From Phaeobacter sp. 22II1-1F12B (GTDB lineage: Bacteria > Pseudomonadota > Alphaproteobacteria > Rhodobacterales > Rhodobacteraceae), in assembly GCF_002210165.1 (NCBI RefSeq), contig NZ_AQQP01000007.1, forward strand, positions 124,001 to 188,000: a stretch of DNA of 64,000 nucleotides, read 5' to 3'. The notes below the pieces were generated by a model, which made no database searches, was not told where the DNA came from, and saw nothing but the letters and a program-made list of their open reading frames with translations. A program made the translations under genes and the position numbers. The number at the start of each line of letters is the position of its first letter. Within the stretch, counting starts at the first letter, position 1. Positions 18,124-26,697 of this stretch are shown here, piece after piece.

Positions 18124-19686
18124 ATGGCAATGAACGACCAGACGGAGCGGCAGGACACTGCCGCTCCGGCGATTGAACTGAAGGGCATTTCCAAGTCCTT
18201 TGGCCCGGTGCAGGCCAACAAGGACATCTCCATTTCGGTGCGGCCCGGCACCATTCACGGTATCATCGGCGAAAATGGCGCTGGAAAATCGACCCTGATG
18301 AGCATTCTCTACGGCTTTTACAAAGCCGACCGGGGCGAGATCTTTATCAACGGAAAAAAGACTGAAATTCCCGACAGCCAGGCGGCTATTGCGGCCGGTA
18401 TCGGCATGGTCTTTCAGCATTTCAAACTGGTGGAAAATTTCACCGTCCTCGAAAACATCATTCTTGGTGCCGAAGACGGCGGCCTGTTGAAACCCTCGCT
18501 CGCCAAGGCGCGCAAGTCGCTGATCGAGCTTGAGCGGGAATACGGGCTGAACGTGGACCCGGATGCTGTTATTCAGGATATCGGCGTCGGCAAGCAGCAG
18601 CGGGTCGAAATCCTCAAGGCGCTCTACCGTCAGGCCGAGGTTCTGATCCTCGACGAACCGACCGGCGTGCTGACACCGGCCGAGGCCGACCAGCTTTTCC
18701 GCATCCTCGGGCGGCTGCGCGACGAAGGAAAGACCATCATCCTGATCACCCACAAGCTGCGCGAGATCATGGATATCACCGATACGGTCAGCGTGATGCG
18801 ACGGGGCGAGATGACCGCGACGGTCAAAACCTCGGAAACCAGCCCCGAGCAACTGGCCGAATTGATGGTGGGGCGCAAGGTCCTGCTCCGCGTGGATAAG
18901 GTACCGGCCAAACCCGGCAAGCCTGTGCTTGAAATCGAAAATCTCAAGGTGACCGACGAAAAGGGTGTCGAGCGCCTAAAGGGGATCGACCTGACCGTAC
19001 GTGCGGGAGAAATTCTTGGCATCGCGGGCGTGGCCGGGAACGGACAGTCGGAACTGCTTGAGGTGCTTGGAGGCATGCGGCGGGGCGAAGGCACGATCCG
19101 GCTTAACGGTGCGCCGCTTGCGCTGGACGGGCCAAATTCCGACGGGCGCGCGCGGCGGGCGCAGGGCGTTGCCCATGTGCCCGAGGACCGACAGCGCGAA
19201 GGTCTGATCATGGATTTCCACGCGTGGGAAAACGTGGCCTTTGGCTATCATCTGGATGCGAGCTATCGCCGGGGGCCGTTCATGGACAATACCGCCCTGC
19301 GCCGCGATACCGAAGCCAAGATGAAAAAGTTCGACGTGCGTCCACCCGATCCATGGCTCACGGCCAAGAATTTCTCGGGCGGGAACCAGCAGAAAATCGT
19401 GGTCGCGCGTGAGATCGAACGTAACCCCGACCTGCTTCTGGTCGGGCAACCGACGCGCGGCGTCGACATCGGCGCAATCGAGTTCATCCATAACGAGATC
19501 GTTGCCCTGCGCGATCAGGGCAAGGCGATCCTTCTGGTCTCGGTCGAGCTGGAAGAGATATTTTCCCTTGCGGACCGGATCGCCGTGATGTTCGACGGGC
19601 ATATCATGGGCGAACGCTTGCCCAATGAAACAGACGAAAAAGAACTGGGCATGCTGATGGCCGGCATGTCAGGAGAAGCGGCGTGA
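18124..19686 (+). CDS. ABC transporter ATP-binding protein, two NBDs (nucleoside/simple-sugar type)
   Basis: The 520-residue protein contains two fused ATPase domains. The first has Walker A GENGAGKSTLM (about residue 50) and Walker B VLILDEPTGVLTP. The second has a degenerate Walker A, GVAGNGQSELL (about 305), and signature NFSGGNQQK. This dual layout with one altered site is usual for sugar and nucleoside importers of the RbsA/YufO type. It begins 2 bp after the binding-protein stop. The protein powers uptake together with the two permeases that follow. Confidence 0.92.
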   Translation: MAMNDQTERQDTAAPAIELKGISKSFGPVQANKDISISVRPGTIHGIIGENGAGKSTLMSILYGFYKADRGEIFINGKKTEIPDSQAAIAAGIGMVFQHFKLVENFTVLENIILGAEDGGLLKPSLAKARKSLIELEREYGLNVDPDAVIQDIGVGKQQRVEILKALYRQAEVLILDEPTGVLTPAEADQLFRILGRLRDEGKTIILITHKLREIMDITDTVSVMRRGEMTATVKTSETSPEQLAELMVGRKVLLRVDKVPAKPGKPVLEIENLKVTDEKGVERLKGIDLTVRAGEILGIAGVAGNGQSELLEVLGGMRRGEGTIRLNGAPLALDGPNSDGRARRAQGVAHVPEDRQREGLIMDFHAWENVAFGYHLDASYRRGPFMDNTALRRDTEAKMKKFDVRPPDPWLTAKNFSGGNQQKIVVAREIERNPDLLLVGQPTRGVDIGAIEFIHNEIVALRDQGKAILLVSVELEEIFSLADRIAVMFDGHIMGERLPNETDEKELGMLMAGMSGEAA

Positions 19687-19724
19687 GTACCTATCTGCCA
19701 AACGTGAAACGGGGGCCTTTCTGA
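19683..19724 (+). other. Possible 13-codon minigene between ATPase and permease genes
   Basis: A GTG overlapping the ATPase stop (GTGA at 19683-19686) opens a 13-residue frame, MSTYLPNVKRGPF, that ends in TGA one base before the permease ATG (TGACATG). It may relay ribosomes between the genes, may be a remnant of a longer permease N-terminus, or may be chance. Confidence 0.25.
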
Positions 19725-19725
19725 C

Positions 19726-20820
19726 ATGGATGTCATGCCGAAATGGGCCGAAGTCGTTCTGGTCCCTCTTATCTCCCTCCTTCTTGCGGCGATCCTGTCG
19801 GCACTGGTGATCCTTGCCATCGGCGAAGACCCGATCGCGGCGGTCGAACTCATGGTGCAGGGCGCGCTCGGGTCGACCTATGGCTGGGGCTACACGCTTT
19901 ATTACGCGACGAATTTCATGTTCACCGGGCTCGCTGTTGCGGTCGCCTTTCACGCCAAGATGTTCAACATCGGCGGTGAAGGTCAGGCGATGCTTGGCGG
20001 GCTTGGCGTCGCGCTCGCCTGTCTGTACTTTCCATGGCCCCACTGGTCGCTCGCGCTGATCGCGGCCACGGTTGGCGCCGCGCTGTTCGGCGCGGCTTGG
20101 GCGGCGATCCCGGCCTATCTGCAAGCGAAACGCGGTAGCCATATCGTGATCACCACGATCATGTTCAATTTCATCGCCGCTGCCGTGCTGAACTATATGC
20201 TGGTCAATGTCTTGCGGCCCGAAGGGTCGATGGACCCGGCGACCGAGCGGTTCTCTCCCACGGTACATCTGCCGACCCTGCACGAAATTCTCGCCCCCTT
20301 TGGCATCGAGTTTTCCAAGGCGGCTCCTGCCAACTTCTCGCTGCTCGTGGCGATTGCGGCTTGTATTCTGGTCTGGGCGCTGATCTGGCGCACGCGGCTT
20401 GGGTATGAAATCCGCGCCTATGGGTTTTCGGAACCCGGCGCGCGTTATGCCGGTATCTCACCCACGCGTATCATCATGATTTCCATGCTGATTTCCGGCG
20501 GTCTTGCCGGGCTGATGGCGATCAACAACGTGATGGGCGAAGCCGAGCGGCTGGTGCTCAACGCAACCGAGGGCGCGGGATTTATCGGGATTGCCGTGGC
20601 GCTGATGGGGCGGTCGCACCCGCTGGGTGTCTTCCTTGCCGCGATCCTGTTCGGGTTCCTCTACCAGGGCGGTGCCGAGCTTGCGCTCTGGACGTCGATC
20701 CCGCGCGAGCTGATCGTCGTCATCCAGGCGCTTGTCATCCTCTTTACAGGTGCGCTGGACAACATGGTGCGGATGCCGCTGGAAAGCCTCTTCCTGCGCT
20801 ATCGGAAAGGACGGTCGTGA
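19726..20820 (+). CDS. ABC transporter permease (BMP/nucleoside type), subunit 1
   Basis: A 364-residue polytopic membrane protein of the branched-chain/simple-sugar permease family. The cytoplasmic coupling segment FHAKMFNIGGEGQAMLGGLG is characteristic of the YufP-type nucleoside permeases. Around ten hydrophobic helices are visible. Its last base overlaps the next permease gene (TGATG), so the two permeases should be made in equal amounts. Confidence 0.9.
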   Translation: MDVMPKWAEVVLVPLISLLLAAILSALVILAIGEDPIAAVELMVQGALGSTYGWGYTLYYATNFMFTGLAVAVAFHAKMFNIGGEGQAMLGGLGVALACLYFPWPHWSLALIAATVGAALFGAAWAAIPAYLQAKRGSHIVITTIMFNFIAAAVLNYMLVNVLRPEGSMDPATERFSPTVHLPTLHEILAPFGIEFSKAAPANFSLLVAIAACILVWALIWRTRLGYEIRAYGFSEPGARYAGISPTRIIMISMLISGGLAGLMAINNVMGEAERLVLNATEGAGFIGIAVALMGRSHPLGVFLAAILFGFLYQGGAELALWTSIPRELIVVIQALVILFTGALDNMVRMPLESLFLRYRKGRS

Positions 20821-21785
20821 TGGATTTTCTGACGATCATCCAGATCCTCGATTCGACGATCCGGTTGGCGACACCGCTCTTGCTGGCCTGCCTTGCCGGG
20901 CTGTTTTCGGAACGAGCGGGCATCTTCGACATCGGCCTTGAAGGCAAGATGCTCGCGGCGGCCTTTTTCTCGGCGGCCACGGCGGCCATCACCGGGTCGG
21001 TCTGGCTTGGCCTGCTGGCCGGCACGCTGGCCTCGATGGTGCTTTCGGCGCTGCACGGGCTGGCCTCGATCACCTTTCGCGGCAATCAGCTTATCTCGGG
21101 TGTGGCAATCAACTTCCTTGCTGCCGGGATGACGGTGCTGATCGCGCAGGACTGGTTCCAGCAAGGCGGTCGAACGCCGTCGCTGATCGGACAGGGCCGG
21201 TTCAACGCCGTCACCCTGCCCTTTGCCGATGCGCTGGCCGATGTCCCGGTTCTTGGGCCGATTTACAGCGAATTGATCTCGGGCCATTCGATCCTAGTTT
21301 ACCTCGCCTTCCTTTGCGTTCCGGCGACTTGGTGGCTGTTATTCAGAACCCGGTTCGGCCTGCGCCTGCGCGCCGTGGGCGAAAACCCGGCAGCCGTCGA
21401 TACGGCGGGCATCTCGGTGATCGGCATGCGCTATGCGGCCGTTGCGATCTGCGGTCTGCTCTGCGGGATTGCCGGTGCCTATCTCGCGACTGCGCTGCAG
21501 GCCGGTTTCGTCAAGGACATGACCGCCGGGCGCGGATATATTGCGCTTGCAGCACTGATCTTTGCCAAATGGCGCCCGTGGCATGCGATGTTCTCCTGCC
21601 TGCTGTTCGGTTTCCTCCAAGCCGTCGCCCTGCGCTATCAGAACATTCACATCGGTGATTTCGTCATCCCGGTTCAGGCGATGGACGCGCTGCCCTATAT
21701 CCTCACCGTGGTGATTCTCGCCGGGTTCGTCGGCAAGGCGATCCCCCCCCGTGCGGGCGGCGAACCCTACGTGAAAGAACGATAA
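20820..21785 (+). CDS. ABC transporter permease (BMP/nucleoside type), subunit 2
   Basis: The 321-residue partner permease, with the matching coupling motif ERAGIFDIGLEGKMLAAAF. The start is the ATG at 20820, overlapping the upstream stop by one base; a preceding GTG is also in frame. It completes the BMP importer operon and is followed by a hairpin at 21789. Confidence 0.9.
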   Translation: MDFLTIIQILDSTIRLATPLLLACLAGLFSERAGIFDIGLEGKMLAAAFFSAATAAITGSVWLGLLAGTLASMVLSALHGLASITFRGNQLISGVAINFLAAGMTVLIAQDWFQQGGRTPSLIGQGRFNAVTLPFADALADVPVLGPIYSELISGHSILVYLAFLCVPATWWLLFRTRFGLRLRAVGENPAAVDTAGISVIGMRYAAVAICGLLCGIAGAYLATALQAGFVKDMTAGRGYIALAALIFAKWRPWHAMFSCLLFGFLQAVALRYQNIHIGDFVIPVQAMDALPYILTVVILAGFVGKAIPPRAGGEPYVKER

Positions 21786-21788
21786 AAA

Positions 21789-21811
21789 CCTGCCCGTTTT
21801 CGACGGGCAGG
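21789..21811 (+). terminator. Hairpin after the BMP importer operon
   Basis: CCTGCCCGT and ACGGGCAGG make a perfect 9-bp stem with a TTTCG loop, 3 bp beyond the permease stop. No T-run follows on the plus strand, so it may end transcription weakly or protect the 3' end of the message. Confidence 0.6.
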
Positions 21812-21900
21812 ATTGCGAGTTTGCCCGATCACGTCCGGCGGCGGATCAATTTCAAGCCAGCCGGATTGATTTGTCAGTCGGGGACGGTTTAGGAAACGCC

Positions 21901-22833
21901 ATGCAAATCTACCTCCCCATCGCCGAGGTATCGGTCAACGCTTTCCTGCTTCTGGGCCTTGGGGGTCTTGTAGGCATTCTGTCAGGCATGTTTGGCGTCG
22001 GGGGCGGGTTCCTTATCACACCGCTCTTGTTCTTTGTCGGTATTCCCCCTGCGGTCGCTGTTGCAACATCGGCCAACCAGATTGTGGCCTCGTCTTTCTC
22101 GGGCGTGCTTGCGCATTTCCAACGAAAGACGGTCGATCTCAAGATGGGGACGGTGACCTTATGCGGCGGCCTTGTTGGTGCTGCGCTTGGCGTGTTTGCG
22201 TTCAACTACCTGAAATCCATCGGTCAGGTCGATCTGATGGTCCGGCTCTGCTATGTCCTGTTCCTTGGGATCGTCGGCGCGCTGATGTTCGTGGAAAGCC
22301 TGAACGCCCTGCGCAAGACGCGCAAAGCCGCTACTTCGGGCCGACCAACGCCAACCAAACGCAACAAGCACAACTGGGTGCACGCCCTGCCCTTCAAGAT
22401 GCGGTTCCGCACCTCGGGCCTTTACATCTCGGTCATTCCGCCGCTTCTTGTGGGTCTGACCGTCGGGGTATTGGCCGCGGTCATGGGTGTGGGTGGCGGG
22501 TTCATCATGGTGCCCGCGATGATCTATATTCTTGGCATGCCCACCAAGGTCGTGATCGGAACCTCGCTGTTCCAGATCATCTTTGTCGCGGCTTTTACCA
22601 CGATGCTGCATGCCACGACGAACTACACGGTGGATGTTGTTCTGGCGCTTTTGCTGCTGATCGGCGGCGTGATCGGCGCCCAGTTCGGCACCCAGATCGG
22701 GCTACGCATGAAGGCGGAACAACTGCGCGTTCTGCTGGCGCTCTTGGTTTTGCTGGTCTGTTTCAAACTGGCGCTGGATCTGCTGATCGAACCGCATGAG
22801 CTTTATTCGCTCACGCCGCTGGAGCCTCGCTAA
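21901..22833 (+). CDS. TSUP (TauE/SafE) family transporter
   Basis: A 310-residue membrane protein with the duplicated TSUP signature: GMFGVGGGFLITPLLFFVGIPPAVAVATS near the start and VMGVGGGFIMVPAMIYILGMPTKVVIGTS in the second half. Family members export or import small organosulfur or carbon anions such as sulfite, sulfoacetate or oxalate. The ATG at 21901 has AGGAAA upstream. The next gene, 3 bp away, encodes a TIGR02186 protein, a recurrent partner of this transporter type in alphaproteobacteria. Confidence 0.88.
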   Translation: MQIYLPIAEVSVNAFLLLGLGGLVGILSGMFGVGGGFLITPLLFFVGIPPAVAVATSANQIVASSFSGVLAHFQRKTVDLKMGTVTLCGGLVGAALGVFAFNYLKSIGQVDLMVRLCYVLFLGIVGALMFVESLNALRKTRKAATSGRPTPTKRNKHNWVHALPFKMRFRTSGLYISVIPPLLVGLTVGVLAAVMGVGGGFIMVPAMIYILGMPTKVVIGTSLFQIIFVAAFTTMLHATTNYTVDVVLALLLLIGGVIGAQFGTQIGLRMKAEQLRVLLALLVLLVCFKLALDLLIEPHELYSLTPLEPR

Positions 22834-22836
22834 GCC

Positions 22837-23595
22837 ATGCGGTTTCTGCTCCTCATCCTGCTGATCCTCCCGCTAAGCGCGGGGGCGGAAACCGTCGTCC
22901 TTGGTCTGTCGCGCGACCGGATCAACATCACGGCGAATTTCGATGGCTCCGAAATCCTTGTCTTTGGCGCTGTGAAACGCGAAGTGCCGATCTCGGACGA
23001 GGAACCGCTGGAAGTCATCGTCACCGTCGCAGGCCCGTCGACGCCCGTCGTGGTGCGGCGCAAGGACAAACGATATGGCATCTGGGTGAATAACGCCGCC
23101 GTCGAAGTCGATGCCGCGCCCAGCTTTTACGCCGTGGCGACCTCTGGCCCACTTGAAGATGTGCTGCTGCGGGTCGAGGACCTGCGCCACAAGATCACGA
23201 CCACCCGCGCGATCAGGTCGGTCGGCGCGCCGGACGACATCCGCGATTCAAGCAAGTTCACTGATGCGCTGATCCGTGTCCGGCAGCAGAACGGGCTGTA
23301 TCAACTGCTGGAAGGTGTGGTGGCGTTCGACCAGCAGACGCTTTTCAATACCTCGATCCGTCTGCCCGCCAACCTGACCGAGGGCGGATACACCACCCGG
23401 ATTTTCCTGACCCGTGGCGGCGCTGTGGTGTCGGATTACGAGGCGACGATATTTGTCGGCAAGGTCGGGCTGGAACGCTGGCTCTACATGCTGTCGCGTT
23501 CCCAGCCCTTGGTTTACGGGATCATGTCGATCACCATCGCGGTGCTCGCCGGATGGGGCGCTTCGGCTGCCTTCCGACTGCTGCGCAATTCCTGA
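22837..23595 (+). CDS. TIGR02186-type membrane-anchored periplasmic protein
   Basis: The 252-residue protein has a signal sequence (FLLLILLILPLSAGA), a beta-rich periplasmic body (ILVFGAVKREVPISDEEPLEVIVTVAGP) and a C-terminal membrane helix (PLVYGIMSITIAVLAGWGASAAF). It matches the alphaproteobacterial family TIGR02186, of unknown function. The 3-bp gap from the TSUP gene implies joint translation, so it is probably an accessory subunit of that transporter. No catalytic motif is visible. Confidence 0.8.
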   Translation: MRFLLLILLILPLSAGAETVVLGLSRDRINITANFDGSEILVFGAVKREVPISDEEPLEVIVTVAGPSTPVVVRRKDKRYGIWVNNAAVEVDAAPSFYAVATSGPLEDVLLRVEDLRHKITTTRAIRSVGAPDDIRDSSKFTDALIRVRQQNGLYQLLEGVVAFDQQTLFNTSIRLPANLTEGGYTTRIFLTRGGAVVSDYEATIFVGKVGLERWLYMLSRSQPLVYGIMSITIAVLAGWGASAAFRLLRNS

Positions 23596-23603
23596 ACCTT
23601 GGG

Positions 23604-24332
23604 TTATCCCCGCCCGATATAGGGCATCTTGGTCGCCATCACCGTCATGAACTGCACGTTCGCACTTAGCGGCAGATCTGCCATGTGCAACACCGAACGG
23701 GCGGCGTCATCGACTTCCATCGTCGGTGGCACATCGATCCCTTCGGCCAGCGCCCGGGACTTGAGATTTGCCACCATCGGGGTTTCTGCATTGCCGATAT
23801 CGATCTGGCCGCAGGCGATGTCATAGGGGCGACCGTCCAGCGACAGCGACTTGGTAAGGCCGGTGATCGCGTGCTTGGTGGTCGTGTAGGTGACCGATCC
23901 CGGACGCGGCACATGGGCCGAGATCGATCCGTTATTGATGATCCGCCCGCCCTGCGGATTCTGTCCGCGCATGATGGAAAAGGCGAAGCGGGCCGCAAGG
24001 AACATGCCGTTCAGGTTCACCGCAACGGAATCGAACCAGTGCTCAATCGGGATTTCATCAATGGGACCGGCTGGCGTGAACATGCCCGCGTTGTTGAACA
24101 GCACATCCAGCCGCCCGGCCTTGTCCACAAAGCTGTCGAAGGCATTCTGGAGGGCGTCCATATCGGTCACATCCGCGATCAGGGGCACGGCGTTGTCATG
24201 CTGCGCCGCGATTTCTTCAAGCAGGTCGCCGCGCCGCGCCAGAACGCCAACGCGCCATCCTTGGCTGAGGAAAAGCTCTGCGGTGGCCCGGCCAATGCCC
24301 GAACTCGCCCCGGTGATCAGGATGGATTTCAT
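23604..24332 (-). CDS. Short-chain dehydrogenase/reductase
   Basis: A 242-residue classical SDR: cofactor loop TGASSGIGRA at residues 7-16, the NNAG motif, a serine in the NNGSISAH segment, and catalytic YTTTK. The arginine-rich stretch after beta-2 (VGVLARRGD) suggests NADP(H) preference. Substrate is unknown. Its ATG overlaps the stop of the upstream helicase gene by 4 bases (ATGA), so the two form one unit. It converges with the TIGR02186 gene. Confidence 0.88.
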   Translation of the reverse strand: MKSILITGASSGIGRATAELFLSQGWRVGVLARRGDLLEEIAAQHDNAVPLIADVTDMDALQNAFDSFVDKAGRLDVLFNNAGMFTPAGPIDEIPIEHWFDSVAVNLNGMFLAARFAFSIMRGQNPQGGRIINNGSISAHVPRPGSVTYTTTKHAITGLTKSLSLDGRPYDIACGQIDIGNAETPMVANLKSRALAEGIDVPPTMEVDDAARSVLHMADLPLSANVQFMTVMATKMPYIGRG

Positions 24333-25855
24333 GTTTCTTCTCCTTCAAGCGTCAGCGCCACGGCGGGCGCGCGCAGGTCATCGACCCTCAAATCATGCTG
24401 CGGTTTGGACAGGCGGTTGCGCACGACCCAGATCAGTCTTTCCTGCGCCCGCGTGATCGCGACATAGGCGAGCCTTTTCCAGAGCGGCTGGCCCGCTTCC
24501 ATCCGGCCCATCCGGGCGGCGACAAAAAGGTCGGGCGCAAAGACCTGCACCGTGTCCCATTGCGACCCCTGCGCCTTGTGGATGGTGCAGGCCGCCCCAT
24601 GCAAGAAAGTCGCGCCCATGCCCGCAGCGAAGGGAATGAACGGTTCTTCCTCGTCCGGCTTTTCGATCTTCACGATCGAAGCCGCGCTGATCTGCGGATC
24701 TTCGGCCCCCATCACGTGCAGCCGCGAGAACCCCGGTTTGCGGCCGGGCCCTAGGTACACAACCTGCGCGCCCTTGATGAGACCCCGCGCCTCGAGATCG
24801 AGGCGTTTCTTGCGGTGTTTCAGCGGCAGTTCCAACCCGTCGCAGATCAGCGGTTCGCCTGCCAGCAGCGCGTCTTCCGGCGCTTGGTAGACCGTTCGGA
24901 ACGCGTTGATCAGCCTGATCCGCGTGGCATTTCTCCAAACCAGAACCGGGCTGCGCGCCATCAGGTCGACCTCGACCCGCTGCCCCCAGACGACCCGGTC
25001 ATCGCGCTTGGCCAGTTCCTCGACCATGCGTTCGAAATCGTGAAATTCCATCTGCGGGTCGGCCAGCGCATGGGCCAGATCAAGGATCGGGTTATCCGCC
25101 TCCTGCCGGTGCACACGGCTGAGTTCAAGCTTGCGTGGCTCGGACAGACCGTCAAACACCATCGCGCCCGACTGGTTCACCGGTGCCAGCTGGGCCGGGT
25201 CGCCAAAGAGCAGAAGGTTAGGAAAGATTTCCTGAAGGTCGGTGAACTGCCGGTCATCCAGCATCGAGGCTTCGTCGACAAACCCGATATCGAGCGGTTC
25301 TTCCCGCCGTTTCCAGCCGGTGATGAAATCCGAGCCGCGCAGACCGGCGGCGGCCAGCGCGCCGGGGATCGATTTGTTATTGGCATAGAATGCGGCGGCG
25401 CGATCCAATGCCTCTTCGCTCATGCCTTCGATTTCGGGGCGCTCGCCCTCACCCGCCAGCCATTCGGCGATGCGCTCGTATTCCGGGTCGTAGACCGGCG
25501 TATAAAGAATGCGGTGGATCGTGGTGGCCGGAACACCGCGCAGCCGCAAAACGCTTGCCGCCTTGTTGGTCGGAGCAAGGATGGCCAATGACCGTTTGTC
25601 CTTGCGTTTGCGGCTTTCGTAATCGCCGGAAACGATCTCGACCCCCGCCTGTTCCAGCGCCTTGTAAAGCTCGGCCAGCAAAAGCGTTTTGCCCGACCCG
25701 GCCTTGCCGATCACGGCAAGCACACCCTTGCCCGAACCGACGGGTGGCTTCAGCAGGTTGTCGTCAAGATCGACCCCCGCTTCGCGCAGCATGGCGGCAA
25801 CACTGTCAAAGGCGCTTGCCTGATCTTCGGAAAATTGTACGGGCGTCAAAGTCAT
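24329..25855 (-). CDS. RecD-like superfamily 1 DNA helicase / AAA ATPase
   Basis: The 508-residue protein has the SF1 motifs of the RecD/TraA group: Walker A IGKAGSGKTLLL (about 49-60), motif Ia LAPTNKAA, Walker B GFVDEASMLDD, motif III FGDPAQLAPV, motif V CTIHKAQGSQWDTVQVF and motif VI YVAITRAQERLIWV. It lacks the long N-terminal region of RecD2, so it is a compact form. A role in DNA repair or recombination is likely; a partner nuclease is not encoded nearby. Confidence 0.85.
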   Translation of the reverse strand: MTLTPVQFSEDQASAFDSVAAMLREAGVDLDDNLLKPPVGSGKGVLAVIGKAGSGKTLLLAELYKALEQAGVEIVSGDYESRKRKDKRSLAILAPTNKAASVLRLRGVPATTIHRILYTPVYDPEYERIAEWLAGEGERPEIEGMSEEALDRAAAFYANNKSIPGALAAAGLRGSDFITGWKRREEPLDIGFVDEASMLDDRQFTDLQEIFPNLLLFGDPAQLAPVNQSGAMVFDGLSEPRKLELSRVHRQEADNPILDLAHALADPQMEFHDFERMVEELAKRDDRVVWGQRVEVDLMARSPVLVWRNATRIRLINAFRTVYQAPEDALLAGEPLICDGLELPLKHRKKRLDLEARGLIKGAQVVYLGPGRKPGFSRLHVMGAEDPQISAASIVKIEKPDEEEPFIPFAAGMGATFLHGAACTIHKAQGSQWDTVQVFAPDLFVAARMGRMEAGQPLWKRLAYVAITRAQERLIWVVRNRLSKPQHDLRVDDLRAPAVALTLEGEET

Positions 25856-25903
25856 GGCGCGACCCTACAGTCGCGCCTGACCAAAGCCCAGATGCCAAAA
25901 TGA

Positions 25904-26542
25904 TTAAGCCGTCATGCGAATTTGATCGGTGTGGGCCATGCCGAACGAGCGGTCGAACCAAAGCCGCGAGAGATCGCAGGATATGCCCGCGCGGCGGGCT
26001 ACGCGGAACTTTGCATCCTGAGTGAAGGACCAGAGGCCGAGGCTGACCTTGTCGCGGCCCGTTCCTTCGGACCCGAGAATTTCCGGCGATGACCCGATCA
26101 CGCGATAGATCCGCTCCATCCGCAGATCGAAAACTCCAAGGAAATGCTTGATCCCGAAGCGGCTCATGATCTCGCCCCCGGCAAGCATCAGGGCCGCAGC
26201 AACCCGGGGTTCGGCGTCCCGCGACAGGCAGAAGCGCGTGCATTCCCATATCAGCGGGCTGGAAATCGGGTTGCCACCTGTCAGGTGACCGAAAACTTCG
26301 TTGGCCATTACCCGGCCGGTTGTCGGCAGAAACCGCATCGATCCGCCGTGACGCCCGTTCGCGTTTTCCCAGATAACATAGAGCGGGTTCAGCTCGTCGT
26401 AGCCGTCGTGTTCCTCGCCCTGCTCATCGACATTCACGTCCCATTCAAGGCGCGTGCGAAACTGGTCCGCACGGTCCTGAAACATGCTGTGAGCAAGTTT
26501 CTGGTACTTGTGAAGATCATGGCCGTAAATATAGCGCAGCAT
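25904..26542 (-). CDS. Acyl-homoserine-lactone synthase (LuxI family)
   Basis: A 212-residue LuxI-family enzyme that makes an N-acyl-homoserine lactone signal from S-adenosylmethionine and an acyl carrier. All hallmark residues are in register: Arg24, Phe28, Trp34, Asp46, Asp49, Arg70, Glu100 and Arg103. The ATG has GGGGA about 8 bases upstream. It lies downstream of a luxR gene on the same strand, separated by 155 bp with two inverted repeats. Acyl chain length cannot be predicted reliably. Confidence 0.93.
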   Translation of the reverse strand: MLRYIYGHDLHKYQKLAHSMFQDRADQFRTRLEWDVNVDEQGEEHDGYDELNPLYVIWENANGRHGGSMRFLPTTGRVMANEVFGHLTGGNPISSPLIWECTRFCLSRDAEPRVAAALMLAGGEIMSRFGIKHFLGVFDLRMERIYRVIGSSPEILGSEGTGRDKVSLGLWSFTQDAKFRVARRAGISCDLSRLWFDRSFGMAHTDQIRMTA

Positions 26543-26596
26543 TTTTCAGTCCCCTGTCTGGCTGTCCGATGCCGAAAGGGTAACGAAACCTTGGTT

Positions 26597-26622
26597 AACG
26601 CACGCTGGTCGAAACGTGCGTT
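26597..26622. promoter_or_regulatory. Inverted repeat upstream of luxI, candidate operator
   Basis: AACGCACG, a 10-base spacer, then CGTGCGTT: a perfect 8-bp inverted repeat spanning 26 bp, 55 bp upstream of the luxI start. The position suits a LuxR-type operator, though the sequence is not the classical CTG-N10-CAG lux box. It could instead be an RNA hairpin. Confidence 0.45.
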
Positions 26623-26647
26623 TTATTAATCCTGCGCCTTTTCGATT

Positions 26648-26670
26648 CCGCCAACGCATCACGTTGGCGG
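26648..26670 (-). terminator. Hairpin between luxR and luxI
   Basis: CCGCCAACG and CGTTGGCGG form a perfect 9-bp stem with a 5-base loop, 28 bp after the luxR stop. There is no T-run on the minus strand, so it may be an attenuator or stabilising hairpin rather than a full terminator. Confidence 0.5.
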
Positions 26671-26697
26671 GTCCGGATTATGAAATAGCCAAAGAAT

